NCBI GenBank assembly: GCA_030180135.1
Contig: CM058232.1
Span: forward strand, 62,393,330-62,457,329
Direction: 5' to 3'
Source of the DNA: Orychophragmus violaceus
Taxonomy: Eukaryota > Streptophyta > Magnoliopsida > Brassicales > Brassicaceae
DNA length: 64,000 bases
A program made the position numbers and the translations under genes. Numbering within the stretch: position 1 is the stretch's first letter; each line of letters starts with the position of its first letter. This document shows, one piece after another, positions 1-11,926 of this stretch. The notes beneath the pieces were generated by a model. It worked only from the letters and a program-made list of their open reading frames with translations. It ran no database searches and had not been told where the DNA came from.

Positions 1-290
1 AGATCCAAAATCCAAGAACATACGTGGCTTTACCCATGTCAATCATAAAACAACTCCCAAGCCAGTCCTTTACCGACTGCAGCATTGGAACGTTATTTCC
101 GAGAATCAGTATGTCATCGACATACACTATGAGAAATGCAACATCGCTCCCACTTATCTATTAGTAAACGCACAGTTCCACTTCGTTCCTGTTCAAGTCA
201 AAACCTTGACTACTTCAACAGAACAAAGATTCCAACTCCGATATGCTTGCTTCTATCCATGAATGGATCGATGAAGCTAACTTACATACA
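1..290 (-). pseudogene. Copia reverse transcriptase remnant (A1)
   Basis: On the minus strand a degraded Copia RT can be read. A stretch resembling the 'IYGLKQA..SW' region lies near 270-230, and the catalytic block YVDDILILGNN lies near 126-90, followed by a segment resembling 'VKDxLGxCFxxxDxGxAxYxLG'. Stop codons interrupt it, so it is not functional. The same block in the same relative place is found in A2 near 23560-23830. Confidence 0.8.
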
Positions 291-1743
291 GTATAATTTT
301 TCGGAGTCCGGGCTCACTTTCGCTTCTGTGAATTTCGCAGGTTCGTCACTTTCAATGATCATCAGATCATGGCAACTAATCACGAGAAATCACTCTCGGA
401 TTAGTGACGGATTCATTCAGATCTGCGAACTTCAGGCTCTACAGGTGTAGATTCTACAGAAATCTGTAAATCCATCCGCTGCTCTCCCTCAACAGGTTGA
501 GCAGCCTCCTGTATTTCTCGAATTTCTTCGAGTTATACTTTTACTCCCACTGTTCTTCTTGGAAAGTAACTTCCCTTTTAGAAAACAGAATTCCGAACAA
601 CCTAACTTCGTTTTCGGAATGGACGTAAAAAGTAACAAGCCTTGGTTTCCCTAGGACAACCAGCGAAGTAGCACAACTACAAATACTCAGTAAAGACGAA
701 TTTGGATCATTTCCAGTCCACATTTATGTGGTGTCTTTCAACTGATATTGGTGGAACTATTTCAGCGTAAACTTAGATATTTCTAGAGCGTTATTCTTAA
801 AGAATATCATGGAAGATTCGTGTGACTCATCTTTAATCATTTCTAATAAGATCTGATTCTTTCTCACAGAAACACCTCCAGGTTTTCAGGAGATATGAGC
901 TGTGAAACGACTTCACCCTCATTCAGATGATCACACTATCAATGACTTAAGTATTCTCACTCGTGATCTAATCCAGAGTCTCAATACTTATGTCACTCAG
1001 ATTCTATACCTCATTCTGGAACTCTTTCGACCATTTCAAAGAATTCCGACTCGTGTCTCATCAAATGAACACAGTCATGCTCACTGAAGTAATCAGTAGA
1101 GACAATGAAGTACAGGAAATTTTCTCTGGCATTACTGCTCATCGGGCCACATACATGAGTATGTTCAAGGTCCAATAAGCCTTTGGGCCTTTCTCTAGCT
1201 CGGCTAAGATGGGCTCTTTGTCTTTTGGTCCAGTAAGCAGAATTCAAGTCTCATAAGATATCCGATCAAATGAGCCCAAAAGTCCATAACTATGGGATTT
1301 CTGAATCCGACTTACTCTATGTGACCAAAACATTTACGCCAAGAAAAATCAGGTTTAATTCTTCAGATTTAAACCAATTCGGTATTTATGTTACATTTAG
1401 GCACTCTTTGGTTTAAGATATAAAACCCATTCCTTGAATAGGGTGCTACAATTAATATTTCATTGAGATCAAAAGAACAAAACTTGTCTTTTATCAAAAT
1501 GAAAAACATTCAAATTCTTACAAGAAAATGAAAGACAACTCTGCTTAAAGCAGGTACATTGTAGCAATTACTTAATACAAAACAAAGCCTCAAAGGCATC
1601 TACGAGTGAAAACCCTACGGCTGAGGCAGCATCCATAGCTCCTTCCAGACATGCAGTTCCACTTGCCCTTCCTTCAACGTTCTACTGTTGCTTAGGCTCT
1701 GCATATTATAACAAATATCAGTGCCACAACCAGTATCCAATAC
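291..1743 (-). other. Degenerate interior of A1 between RT remnant and gag
   Basis: No convincing coding region. The last part (about 1620-1743, minus strand) continues from gag into the start of a Copia protease with the Asp-Thr-Gly active site, which is then cut off by a deletion. The rest is diverged, AT-rich sequence that aligns with 23830-25460 of copy A2. Confidence 0.6.
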
Positions 1744-2634
1744 CTATAAGGTAGAACTTGAAGTAATAACATGAATACCTGAGGAAGTAGTCTCATACAT
1801 CAACTTCAACTCCTCATAATCTTCCATGAATTTAATGCAATCTCTCTTCCAATGCCCAGTCTCTTTACAGTAGCAGCACTTACCAACGTAAGATGTATCT
1901 GACTCGGGCTCAGAAGACACACGCTTGCCATGATTCAAAATCTGGACAACTTTGTCTTCACCCTTGTCAGCACTAGGTTTAGTAAACTTACCCTTCTCCA
2001 TTATGAGATTATACAGGGTACTCTTCACGTTTGGCTCAACTGTCTTGAGCATATCATGCAGTTCAGTCAGCGTCTTCGTTAAGCCTTTCTTGATATAGTT
2101 CCTTTTGAACTTATCATAGCTTGACGGCAGTGACTGCAGAATGATCTCAGTTGCCAATTCTTGGCTAACTGGATAATCCAGTTTCCTCAGGTTATCAATG
2201 TAACCCATCATTTTACTGACATGAGGACTCACTGGATGATCATTTGGTAGCTTGCAGCTAGTGAGAGACTTAATCAACTGGTATCTCTCCACTCTTACCT
2301 GCTCCTGAAATTTCAATTTCAGGCTGCTGATCATCTCTATTGGCGACTCCATGTTCTCATATTGCTTCAGCAAATCTGAGTCCATGGTAGCCAATATCAG
2401 ACCACGCACATCTACCGCATCATTATAATGCTTATTCCAAGCATCATATACTGCATGAGAGGCATTGGACCCGATCCTCTCGGGGAGAGCTCTCTCAAGG
2501 ACATAGTCCTTTCTCTCCTGCCTGAGGACTAGCCTCAGGTTCCGCGACCAAGTCAAGAAATTTGATCCGTTCAGTTTGTCCATCTCAAGGACAGACCGGA
2601 TCGAGAAAGTGTTTTGATTGTTTGTGCTAGTCAT
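1744..2634 (-). CDS. gag: Copia Gag polyprotein of A1
   Basis: An open frame of 296 residues. It opens with the usual Copia Gag start, a 'LNGSNFLTWSRNL' segment near residues 20-32 (the gag_pre/UBN2-type region), followed by a helical region. It ends with one CCHC zinc knuckle, C-x2-C-x4-H-x4-C, at about residues 253-266. Gag forms the virus-like particle in the cytoplasm and binds the element RNA through the knuckle. The stop at 1744 replaces a Gln codon that is still CAG in copy A2, where the frame reads on into the protease Asp-Thr-Gly motif. Gag alone is therefore kept open here. Whether it is expressed cannot be told from sequence. Confidence 0.85.
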   Translation of the reverse strand: MTSTNNQNTFSIRSVLEMDKLNGSNFLTWSRNLRLVLRQERKDYVLERALPERIGSNASHAVYDAWNKHYNDAVDVRGLILATMDSDLLKQYENMESPIEMISSLKLKFQEQVRVERYQLIKSLTSCKLPNDHPVSPHVSKMMGYIDNLRKLDYPVSQELATEIILQSLPSSYDKFKRNYIKKGLTKTLTELHDMLKTVEPNVKSTLYNLIMEKGKFTKPSADKGEDKVVQILNHGKRVSSEPESDTSYVGKCCYCKETGHWKRDCIKFMEDYEELKLMYETTSSGIHVITSSSTL

Positions 2635-4381
2635 AACTGAAATTTAGAGATAAATAGAGTTTTAGTTATTTAGTTCATAAAAGAGTAATCTTAATAACTT
2701 ATAAGAAAACTCGCATTGCATTCAAAATTTCTTTGTTTAACCTCATAAGAATGCAATGACTCCGAGACCCATGTTCAGCTAAATCCAAAGTGGGCCACTG
2801 GCCGTCACCCATAAGTAGCTTTACTTGGTAAGCATACACACAGCTAGTTATATCCAATAACTCTCGGTTGTGAATTGGGCCCAAGGCCCAATACACCAGA
2901 CGTCTCAAGGCCCGGGACTCCCGATGGCCCAGTCAAGGAAACCAATCTCTTACAGCCAAATAATCACTAAAGTCTGGGACTCCCAATGAAATTAGTGACT
3001 ATATACTACTTTACTTACGCAAAAACAGACACCTCACACTGTAAGCCATATCTGTAATTGAATAAGCGTTAAGTAGCTGACAAGATTGGGCAAGACATCC
3101 AAGCTTGATATTGTTTTTGAGGATTTTAGGTTTCAATAGATTTCCTCCCAAAAATAGAAAATTACTATTTTGGGAAACTTTCCATTTCAGGTAACTTACT
3201 AAATGTGGAAACTTTCTATTTAGGGAAACCTACTATTTTTAGAAACTTTCTAAATCGGAAACATACTATTTTTAGAAGTTTCCTAACATGCCAAAATTAG
3301 AAACTTCTAATATTAGAAGCTCTCTAATTTAATGTTTTATTAAAGTTTTCGGTTGGGTCACAAATTATAGGCCCAATTCTTGGCCCAAGACCACAGAATT
3401 CCAATTGGCCCAATAATTTGACATAACCGAGTCGGTTCATTAATTCTGGTCCAAGACCAAATTAACTACTAAATCCAACTGGTTATTTACTAAACCAGAC
3501 CAGCTCTAAATTATTTGGTCCAACCAAATCAAACTCAGACCAGCCTTCGGTTTAGGTTAAAATTCAATTTTGAATTTAAATCCGGTCTAACCAGAAATTA
3601 AATAATACCAATTGTATTAAATAATTTCCAGCAAACCGCGATTTGGGTTAACCGCTTGAACCACCAATTAAATTGGATCGGTTCGGTTAAGTCCAAAATC
3701 AGGAAGAAACACCTTGTGTTTTAGTCAATTTTGACCTAACTTGCGGTTTTGGCTAAAGCAGACAATGAACCACAATCGGTTTGATCGGTTCATTGTCGCG
3801 GGTTTGGGAAAAACGAACCACAATTATCAAGGCTTTGAATTGTTTTTGTCTTTAGCTTAAAGACAAAAACATGATTGATCGCTAACCAATTGACTTTTCT
3901 TAATTTACCTTAAGTCAATATGCGATCGTAATATCGATTTCTTAATTCAACAATAGACTTTGACTTTTCAATTCGTTTCATGCCATTCACTTTACGATCA
4001 TGAGATTGACTAAAAGACAAAAGCGATTCTCAACCTTAACAAACCTAACTAATCGATTGATAATTAATTCAATAATTGAATTTGACTTTTCCAAATCGTA
4101 TCATGACATACACATGAAGACAAAAACGATTTTGTCCTTTTTCCAATTCAACAATCGATTCATGCTATTAACAAACCAATCAAATCGTTTCTCTTATGAT
4201 TGAAACAAAGTCAACAAGCGAAGTTACTCAAAATCGTTTCTTAATTATGAAACGATTGTGATTCAAACGATTTGACAATTCTAGGTTTTCAAAGTTTCAA
4301 TCAATTTTACTCATTAAAATCGATTCATCAAACTAATAAACAACCTAGTATGATCCAAAAAGGCAAAAACCTAACGACCTA
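2635..4381 (-). other. Untranslated leader of Copia A1
   Basis: About 1.75 kb between the primer-binding site and the gag start, AT-rich, with many oligo-A/T blocks and recurring pieces such as 'GAAACTTTCTA'. I see no coding potential. A leader this long is unusual for Copia. It matches the A2 leader in its gag-proximal half but lacks the GC-rich insert found there. Confidence 0.7.
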
Positions 4382-4394
4382 GGCTCTGATACCA
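4382..4394 (-). other. Primer-binding site of Copia A1 (initiator Met tRNA)
   Basis: Minus strand reads TGGTATCAGAGCC, the complement of the 3' end of plant initiator methionine tRNA, one base inside the LTR end. It fixes the orientation of A1 as minus. Confidence 0.9.
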
Positions 4395-4395
4395 C

Positions 4396-5036
4396 TGAAG
4401 GATTATGTGTGTTCATTGTTTAATTCATCAGATTACAACCTAGCACATAATCAACTAGGATCTAGGTGATTTGCAGTTGAATCATAAACAGATCAGAATC
4501 ATTACCTTATGATTGCAGCGGATTGATCAAAGGAATGAAGAGATCACAGAGAGCTGATGATAACCGGCTCCTCCTAGGTATCCACACGCTTACAAGCTAC
4601 TGGATCAGGCTGCTAGACCAAGTTGGAATCAACAGAGAGAGAGAGGACGGCTGAGGCAAAAATCGCAGAGCCTTAGGGCTTAATGGCGCCTCCTCTTCCT
4701 TATATGGGCCCAAGGAATTAACCTAATGGCCTATTGGGATTATTGGCCCAAGACCCAAATCAGACAAAAAGACTGTATTTTGTCTGGCCCAATTCTCTGT
4801 ACAAATACAGTAAATGCCTTGCATCTTACCGTATTAATTCCTTGTTAACTTTCCTGTTAGCTATGGTGTGTGACCCTTTGGGATCATACAATACTGGTAA
4901 TAAGTCCTAAACTTATAGATCAAGAGCGGACTCTAGCAAGTCATCATGATCACCCAGTATTTATGACTTATGTCTGATCTCGACACTTATCATACTTTCT
5001 AGAGATAGTACAGTAGATTTCAGGACATTCCCAACA
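4396..5036 (-). repeat. 5' LTR of Copia A1
   Basis: 641 bp, beginning TG and ending CA on either strand, flanked inside by the primer site. It is clearly diverged from the 637-bp LTRs of A2 but shares the terminal sequence ending CCAACA and several internal blocks, so A1 is an older or different subfamily member. Its partner LTR lies beyond the window start. Confidence 0.85.
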
Positions 5037-5230
5037 CCATTATCTTTCGGAGGTAACAAGTTCTTGTTGAAAAATCAGAGAAGTGCAAGAGAAAATCTTT
5101 GCTTCTTTCACTCTTGACTTCTCTGGTTCTCTTGCATCCGGTTGTTTATGAGTTAAACTGAGCAAAACACTCAGTCCCTGAACCTTAAACACAATTTTTT
5201 TCTGAGTTAAACTAAGCACAACTTAGTCAC

Positions 5231-5632
5231 TGAACCTGAAACACTTTTCTTTTCCTTTCATTCTCCCATTCTTCTATTCTCTGATTTTGGTTCACATTCT
5301 CTTAATCTGAGTTTTGTTTTCCAAAATCATATACTCTCATACTCTTTCATACTCTGATGCACACACTCTTAATCTGAGCTTGTGTCATCTCCATACTTCC
5401 ATTCTTCATTTTTATTTCCTGTACTTATTCTCTGAACCTGAAACACTTTTCTTTTCCTTTCATTCTCCCATTCTTCTATTCTCTGATTTTGGTTCACATT
5501 CTCTTAATCTGAGTTTTGTTTTCCAAAATCATATACTCTCATACTCTTTCATACTCTGATGCACACACTCTTAATCTGAGCTTGTGTCATCTCCATACTT
5601 CCATTCTTCATTTTTATTTCCTGTACTTATTC
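5231..5632 (+). repeat. Perfect 201-bp tandem duplication in family B copy a
   Basis: The 201 bases from 5231 recur directly from 5432, with no difference seen. Copies b, c and d have this stretch once, so the duplication is private to copy a and recent, or an assembly artefact. Confidence 0.85.
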
Positions 5633-6598
5633 TCTCTCTAAAGTTCACTCCTAAAGAGCCCATTCTTCTCTTTCACAGAAACTTAAATCAAGCTCATGGT
5701 TCTGGCCAGACTTATGTTGCTTGAGAATTGTTATGTGTTTGCTTCTGGTGTTCTTAGGAGGAATGAAGAGCTGTTGGCAGTGATTATCAGTCACAAAAGG
5801 TGCTGGTGCAGACTCTAAGTGGCGGTTCAAACTGTTGTTGTTGGAGCTGTGTGGTTGAGGAGCTGAAGAAGTCTCCAACAAAACCAGTGAGCTCATTTAG
5901 TTGTGGATTAGCTGAAATCCACATGGAGCATTCATCAAGTGGTGGATGTGCTTATTGTTCAAGGATCTTCCCAAAGAAGAATGGTGGTTCACAAGCTGTC
6001 CGTTCAAGAAGGAAGGCCTTGTGTTTGTTCCTCATGAAGGCTGATGAGCCACACACGTTTTCAAAGCATCAAATGGCGCCAAGATGAGCTAGAGAGCTTG
6101 AAGAAGTGCCTAAGAGCAAGTGTGTTTGAGGATGGATGTGCAAAGACAAATTGCACAATGGTGAAGTCATGGTTTAAAGCCATGGACAAGTAAAGAGTGC
6201 AGGGGAGTTCAATCAATCAATCCAAACCGCAACTCAATCAGGCTACTCTCTAAACTCTAACCCCTTGTTTAATATGTTAATCAATTCATTACTGCCATGA
6301 CTCTTGCTTGAATATCAAACCATTTGAATATAGCTTAAACTTGTTGATTAATCCGGTTTGAATTTTAAAATTTTCTTAAGTATATTGTCATGTTAATGCC
6401 TTAATCTCCATTCCATATACTTAAAAGTTTCTTTAAATCTTTGTTGAAGGTTTAAAGGGAGGAGGATTAGATGATCAAGAAGAGCTTAAAGATGAATCAA
6501 GTCATTAAGGGCAGAATGAATAGTGAATGAAGAACATGGAGGAACCGGTTCTTGATGTTCATATACCAAGGTCAAGTTACATCTTGAGACTGTGGGCT

Positions 6599-6664
6599 AT
6601 ACTCTTTTTGTCCTCCTTAAGGTTTTATCCCAAAGAGGTTTTACTTAAGGAGGTTTTTAATGAG
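6599..6664 (+). promoter_or_regulatory. Conserved LTR-element stem-loop (family B copy a)
   Basis: CTCTTTTT leader, 5' arm CCTCCTTAAG (6612-6621), loop with TTTTATCCCAAAGAGGTTTT, 3' arm CTTAAGGAGG (6644-6653), then TTTTTAATGAG. The arms pair over 10 bp. The same design with other arm sequences occurs after pol in the Gypsy and Copia elements of this window. It lies about 70-85 nt before the polypurine tract. Confidence 0.8.
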
Positions 6665-6748
6665 CTAGTTCCACAGCTCCAAGCTTGGCCTTTGGTCCTC
6701 TTCTCCCTTTGGTCTATTGGAGTCCCGACGACCAAGCTTGCAGGGGAG

Positions 6749-7974
6749 TATTAGAGAGGAAGATGAAATGGTAGAGGAGAGGCTGAAGTCATGAAGACAA
6801 AGTCGAGCCTCATCCTATTAAGAAGACTTGAAGTGTCTCACAAGCAAGTGAATGTGTGCTTAAGTGTGCAACAAGGCATCTAAGTTTAAGTCAAGATGTC
6901 TAAGTGTGGATGAGTCCTTGGGATTATTAGAAAGGAGGAGAGGCTGGTTAAACAAACAAAGCCGAGACTCCTTGATGAATCTTATACAAGCAAAGGGCCG
7001 ATTCTCACTTAAGTAATAAGGTGGACATGAAGTGCAACATGGTGTACGTGCAATATGTTGGATAAAGCCATGAAGTATGCAAAATAGGGATACAATCAAG
7101 TCTTACATTAAGCAAGTTCAAAATGTTCAAATGTGTGATCAAGAAGGAGTCACATGTGGAGTTAAGGTCTGAACACAAGTGAAGACCAGTCACTTTCACC
7201 ATTTGGGAGTGTGCTTTCTCTCTCTCCAGACCTGCAACACGCCAAATAAGAGAGAGGAGAGGTCACTTTCAGTGTAAGAAGACACCAAAACCGAAATGGA
7301 GAGAAAAAGATCCAACCATTGATTCAAAACTCGTTTTCCCTCCATTGAATCAATGGATGAGATGTATTCATTACTTATCTTTGTTTATTGTTGTCTTAAC
7401 CTAATTGTGAGCCTATTTAAAGGTCTCCCACGCCATTGTAATGCTTTGCAAATTCACAATACAATTCAAGACATATTGTTACAAACAAAGTCTCTCTTCT
7501 TCTCTCTTCTCTTTGTCGGTTTTATTCTCTGTCTATCATTGTGTTCTTCAATCAGGAACAATGTAGACTCATGTAAGAGCCGCGGTTTGGCTGCTAAAGG
7601 CAGTCCAAAACACACTTGGATAGTTCTTCCATAACTAATCCAAGTGTGAGATCAACCGGTTTCATTAATGCTCTTACACTCTTTTCTTCTTTAGAACATC
7701 TCTTAGCTAATTACTGATTTGGTTCCATTGTCATGAGTAAACTCTCCTGATGAGATGTTAAGCTCTTTGAGACATTTTTATATATCTAAAGTGTTCATTC
7801 TCTTAGTAAACTCTTCCTTACAACCGCAACCCTAGTTTTCTCTCTCTAAGCGGCTTAAGAACCCTAATCGGGTCTTAAGCTTCTCTCTTCAATTCTTCAC
7901 TCATTCTATCTCATTCTCTCAATCCAAACTTGATATTCAGAGCTTCCTCATGGATGTCTCTTGATATTCTAACA
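6749..7974 (+). repeat. 3' LTR of family B copy a
   Basis: 1226 bp, from TATTAGAGAGG directly after the polypurine tract to ATTCTAACA. It contains a short (CT)n tract near 7217-7228 at the place where copy c has a 111-bp one. After 7974 the sequence resumes inside the Gypsy 1 gag. Confidence 0.8.
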
Positions 7975-8703
7975 CATAGCCCTAGCTGCAGCCCAGTTTA
8001 CCGGACATGCCCTATCCTGGTGGGATCGAGACGTCTTGAAGCGTAGACGCCACGACCACATCGCCACTTGGGCCGACATGAAATACCAACTGAGATGAAG
8101 GTACGTCTTGACCTATTTTCATAGGGATTTACAAAAAAAAAATTCCGTAAGCTGGCACAGGGCAACAAGATGGTAAAACAATACTTCAAAGAGTTCGAGC
8201 AGCTACAGAACCGGCTCAAGTTGGAAGACTCGGAGGAAGCGCTAATGGCCCAATTCGTGGACGGATTGCACGAATGGATAGCCCGAAAGTTTGAGATCCA
8301 ACCGTACCACGATATGTCCGAGTTTCTGCATCTGAGTATCCAGATTGAACAGCACAACAAACGGAAGGCCGCGACCACGAACCGGACCCGGACCAATCTG
8401 ACTTGGTCGACACCGTCGTCCCAACCCGTCGACAAAGGCAAAGCGGTCAAGTCACGGTTCCAGAAGCCGACCACCGAGGCTCCCAAATTCAACTGACTAG
8501 AAGCAGGTAAGTTCCCAAGTACGTCCCGTTCTAGAGATATCACTTGTTTGAAATGCCATGGTAAAGGACACATGGCTCGGAACTGCCCGAACCGGCGAGT
8601 CATGATCCTGACAGAGGCTGGCAAGTACGAGTCGGAAGACGAGCAGGAAGAGGAGAACGAGGAGATGGCCGATCCCGGCACTCCCATAGAATATCTCGAC
8701 TAA
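7975..8703 (+). pseudogene. gag: Gypsy 1 Gag (broken), with CCHC zinc knuckle
   Basis: Begins in mid-domain with the retrotrans_gag signature 'QFTGHxLSWWDRD'. After an early stop and a frameshift it continues as an open 108-residue piece (8170-8496) matching 'EEFEQLxNRLxLEDSE..MAQFVDGL'. A complete knuckle C-x2-C-x4-H-x4-C lies at 8545-8586, followed by an acidic tail and a stop near 8703. The knuckle is intact here, whereas Gypsy 2 has lost its first Cys. Confidence 0.8.
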
Positions 8704-10048
8704 GGAGAACTATTGGTGATACGTAGAGCGCTTAGTGCCCTGGTCGACCCCGAGACGGTCCAACGGGAAAACATCTTCCACACTTGCTGCACCATGAACA
8801 GCAAGGTATGTAGCCTTATAATCGACGGTGGATCATGTGCTAACGTTGCTAGCAGGTCATGGTCGATAAACTTGGCCTTCAAGTATCAAAGCATCCCCGG
8901 CCATACCGTCTTTTATGGCTAAACGACGACACGGAGATACGGATCGCCGACCAAGTGACCGTCCCGTTCAGCGTTGGCAAGTACCACGATTAAGTGGTGT
9001 GTGATGTTGTACCGATGCAAGTCGGCCACTTGATTCTAGGCCGCCCATGGCAAGTCGACAAGGTGTCGTTTCATAAAGGACGTACCAACCACTACTCCTT
9101 CGTCCACGACAAACGCAAGTACCAACTTGCACAGCTCTCACCTTAGGAAGTGCACGAAATGCAACTTAAACTTGCCAGAGACAAAAAGAACAGTAAGACC
9201 AATCTTCTCATTTCTTCACATTCAGTGTCTAAAGCTATAAGTCATAACACACAGCTCCTACTAATGGTCTTTAAGGAGGCTCTACACTCGTGTTCTGACG
9301 ACATGGAGTTACCCTGAGAAGTGGTTTCTTTGTTGGACAGGTTTAAGGACGTGTTCCCGAAGGAGATACCAGGTGTCCTACCACCCATCCAAGGCATCGA
9401 GCACCATATCGACCTCATACAAGTGTCCACGTTTCCGAACCGACCAGCTTACCGCATGAACCCGACCGAGTCCAAGGAACTGGAGAAGCAGGTTCAGGAC
9501 CTTATGTCTAAGGACTACATCCGCGAAAGCCTAAGCCTGTGTGTCGTTACCGTCCTGTTAGTACCCAAGAAAGACGGATCATGGCGAATGTGCGTGGACT
9601 GCCGAGCGATCAACAATATCACGATCAAGTACTGCCATCCAATACCCCGCATGGACGACATGCTAGACGAGCTGCACGGAGCGTCTGTCTTTCGAAGATA
9701 GATCTACGGAGTGGATCCCATCAGGGCCGAATGAAGGAAGGGGATGAGTAGAAAACCACGTTCAAGACCAAGCAAAGTCTATACGAGTGGCTTGTGATGC
9801 CATTCGGCCTTACCAACGCCCCCAGCACATTCATGTGACTCATGAACCAGGTCTTAAGGGCCTACATCAGTAAGTTCATTGTAGTTTATTTCGATGACAT
9901 TCTGATTTATAGTCAATGCTTTGCTGATCACCTAGTGCACCTTGAACAAGTGATAGAGACTCTTCGAGAAGAAGGTCTTTACGCGAACCTTAAGAAGTGC
10001 ACCTTCTGCACTGATAAGCTTGTCTTTTTAGGTTTTGTTGTGAGTTAA
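8704..10048 (+). pseudogene. pol: Gypsy 1 protease and reverse transcriptase (broken)
   Basis: The protease region carries 'LIIDGGSC' at about 8820 (active site Asp-Gly-Gly rather than Asp-Ser/Thr-Gly), then a frameshift and several stops. RT starts near 9321 with an open stretch of 126 residues holding 'LLVPKKDGSWRMCVDCRAIN'. After another break it holds the catalytic YFDD box near 9884-9895. At least five disabling lesions are visible, so it cannot be made as one polyprotein. Confidence 0.85.
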
Positions 10049-10790
10049 CAGGGCATACAGGTTGACCAAGAAAAAGTCAAGGCGATTAAGGAGTGGCCGA
10101 CCCCGACCAGCATCGGCCATGTTAGGAGCTTTCACGGACTGGCCAATTTCTACCGACAGTTTGTGAAGGATTCCACCACTGTGGCCGCAACACTAACAGA
10201 TCAAGAAGGACGTCCCGTTCAAGTGGGGATCAGCACATGAGGCCGCATTCCAGAAGCTCAAGGACCTCCTGACCCATGCGCCCATTTTGGTGTTACCTAA
10301 CTTTGACAAAACGTTTGAAATTGAATGTGATGCATCGGGTTTAGGTATTGGATATGTACTGACACAAGGAGGACGGCCCATTGCCTACTTCAGTGAGAAG
10401 TTAAATGGGGCTACCCAACATACGACAAAGAGATGTACGCCTTGGTGAGATCTTTGGAGACGTGGCAGCACTACCTGTTGGCCAAGGAGTTTATCATACA
10501 CAACGACCACAAGACTCTAAAGCATCTGAGAGGACAGACGACCCTGAAGAGAACACATGGTAAGTGGCTCGAGTTCGTGGAGACCTTTCCGTACATCATC
10601 AAGTACAAGAAAGGAAAGGTGAACGTTGTTGCCGACGCACTATCCAGGAGATACACGCTGATCAGCACCATGGAGGCCAAAGTTTTGGGATTTGAACTTA
10701 TTAAGGAAGAATATGAAACTGACCCTGATTTTGGTGAACTCTTTCAGGTATGTCGTACTGGAACCAAGGGACCATTCTACATGCACAATG
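10049..10790 (+). pseudogene. pol: Gypsy 1 connection domain and RNase H (broken)
   Basis: Following a stop just after the RT thumb, fragments read 'SIGHVRSFHGLANFYRQFVKD', then with shifts 'DASGLGI' and, in an open frame from 10433, 'DHKTLKHLRGQ' and 'VVADALSRRY', the usual RNase H landmarks. Frameshifts near 10200 and 10410 break it. Confidence 0.8.
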
Positions 10791-11926
10791 GGTTCCTGTT
10801 CAAGGGAAAACGGCTTTGCATTCCCCAAGGATCGATGAGAGACCTCCTAATCCGAGAGCCCCATGGAGGTGGGCTGAGAGGACACTTTGGCATGGATAAA
10901 ACCTGAGTGTCCTAGTTGATCACTTCTTCTGGCCGCACCAGAAACGAGACGTGGAACGCTTCTGTTCCAAGTGCATCACGTGTCTAAAGTCCAAGTCCAG
11001 GTCACATCCTTATGGTTTATATATACCCTTGCTTATACCTAACCAACCATGGTTCGACATTTCCATGGATTTTGTGCTTGGACTGCCTAAAATCAGGAAC
11101 AAGGATTCCATCTTTTTGGTGGTCGATCGGTTCTCTAAGATGGCTCACTTTATACCGTGTTCCAAGACCAATAACGCGTCCCAGACGGCCGACCTTTTCT
11201 TCAAAGAACTGGTGAGTCTACACGGTCTGCCCAGGACCATCGTCTCGGACCGCGTCCCAACATATCTTGGCCACTTCTGGAGAACACTTTGGAGATATCT
11301 TGGTACCAAGCTCCTGTTTTCCACGACCTGTCATCCACAGATGGACAGACCGAGGTCGTCAACCGTACACTCTTAGCCCTTTAAAGGGCCACGGTCGGTA
11401 AAAATTTATCTAGTTGGTTATACTATATTCCAATTGTTGTGTTTTCTTATAATCACGTTAACCTCTCAGATACCAAGTTGTCACCGTTTGAGGTTGTTTA
11501 TGGTTTTAAGCCAGAGACGCCCCTCGACCTCAAGCCCTTACCGCCTTTGGAGTTTATGAACTTCGACGGGGAACGAAAGGCTGAAGCCGTTGCCAAGTTA
11601 CATCAGGCGGTCAAGGAGAACATAGAAAAGAAGATGGCCCAGTACAAAAGACAGGCCGACAAGCACAGGAAGAAGATCACCTTCCAACCCGGCGATTGGG
11701 TTTGGGTCCATATGCGACCTGAATGGTTCCAAAAACAATGGAGGTCGAATCTTGCACCAGAAGGAGACAGACCATTCAGAGTCCTGAAGAAGATCAACGA
11801 CAACGCCTACCAACTTAAACTCCCATGTGAGATGAGTATATCTTCGAGCTTTAATGTTATTGACTTGTCTCCTTTTTGTGCAGGTGATGTTGTTCTGAGG
11901 CCAGAACCTTCTCAAGGAGGAGGGAA
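10791..11926 (+). pseudogene. pol: Gypsy 1 integrase (broken)
   Basis: The zinc-binding HHCC region is present ('HGGGLRGHFG', then 'CSKCITCLKSKS'), and the DDE core starts with 'DISMDFVLGLP' and continues with 'SDRVPTYLGHFW', where the usual Asp-Arg-Asp is altered. A frameshift near 11340 disrupts the segment carrying the catalytic Glu. From 11439 a 291-residue frame covers the integrase C-terminus and continues without a stop across the LTR boundary at 11927. Confidence 0.8.

Larger units (their letters stand above)
1..5036 (-). mobile_element. Ty1/Copia LTR retrotransposon A1 (non-autonomous, 3' end outside window)
   Basis: Reading the minus strand from 5036 down: 5' LTR (5036-4396), Met-tRNA primer site, a leader of about 1.7 kb, gag, the first residues of protease, then an abrupt jump to reverse-transcriptase remnants that run off the window start. 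Integrase and most of protease and RT are absent. The 5' LTR ends in CA against the primer site, and its outer end is followed by CCATT, where family B sequence begins, so A1 appears inserted in family B copy a. Copy A2 (21288-28685) has the same architecture and the same protease deletion point. Confidence 0.9.
5037..7974 (+). mobile_element. Family B copy a: coding-free LTR element
   Basis: Plus-strand internal region 5037-6748, polypurine tract near 6734-6748 (ending GGGGAG), then a complete 3' LTR (6749-7974). Its 5' part was displaced by insertion of Copia A1 and lies outside the window. The interior has no gag or pol reading frame, yet it keeps a polypurine tract, and in sister copy c a primer site. 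This is the layout of a large non-autonomous retrotransposon derivative (LARD). Family B occurs five times in this window (a, b, the fragment at 17556, c, d). Copy a interrupts the gag of Gypsy 1. Confidence 0.8.
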
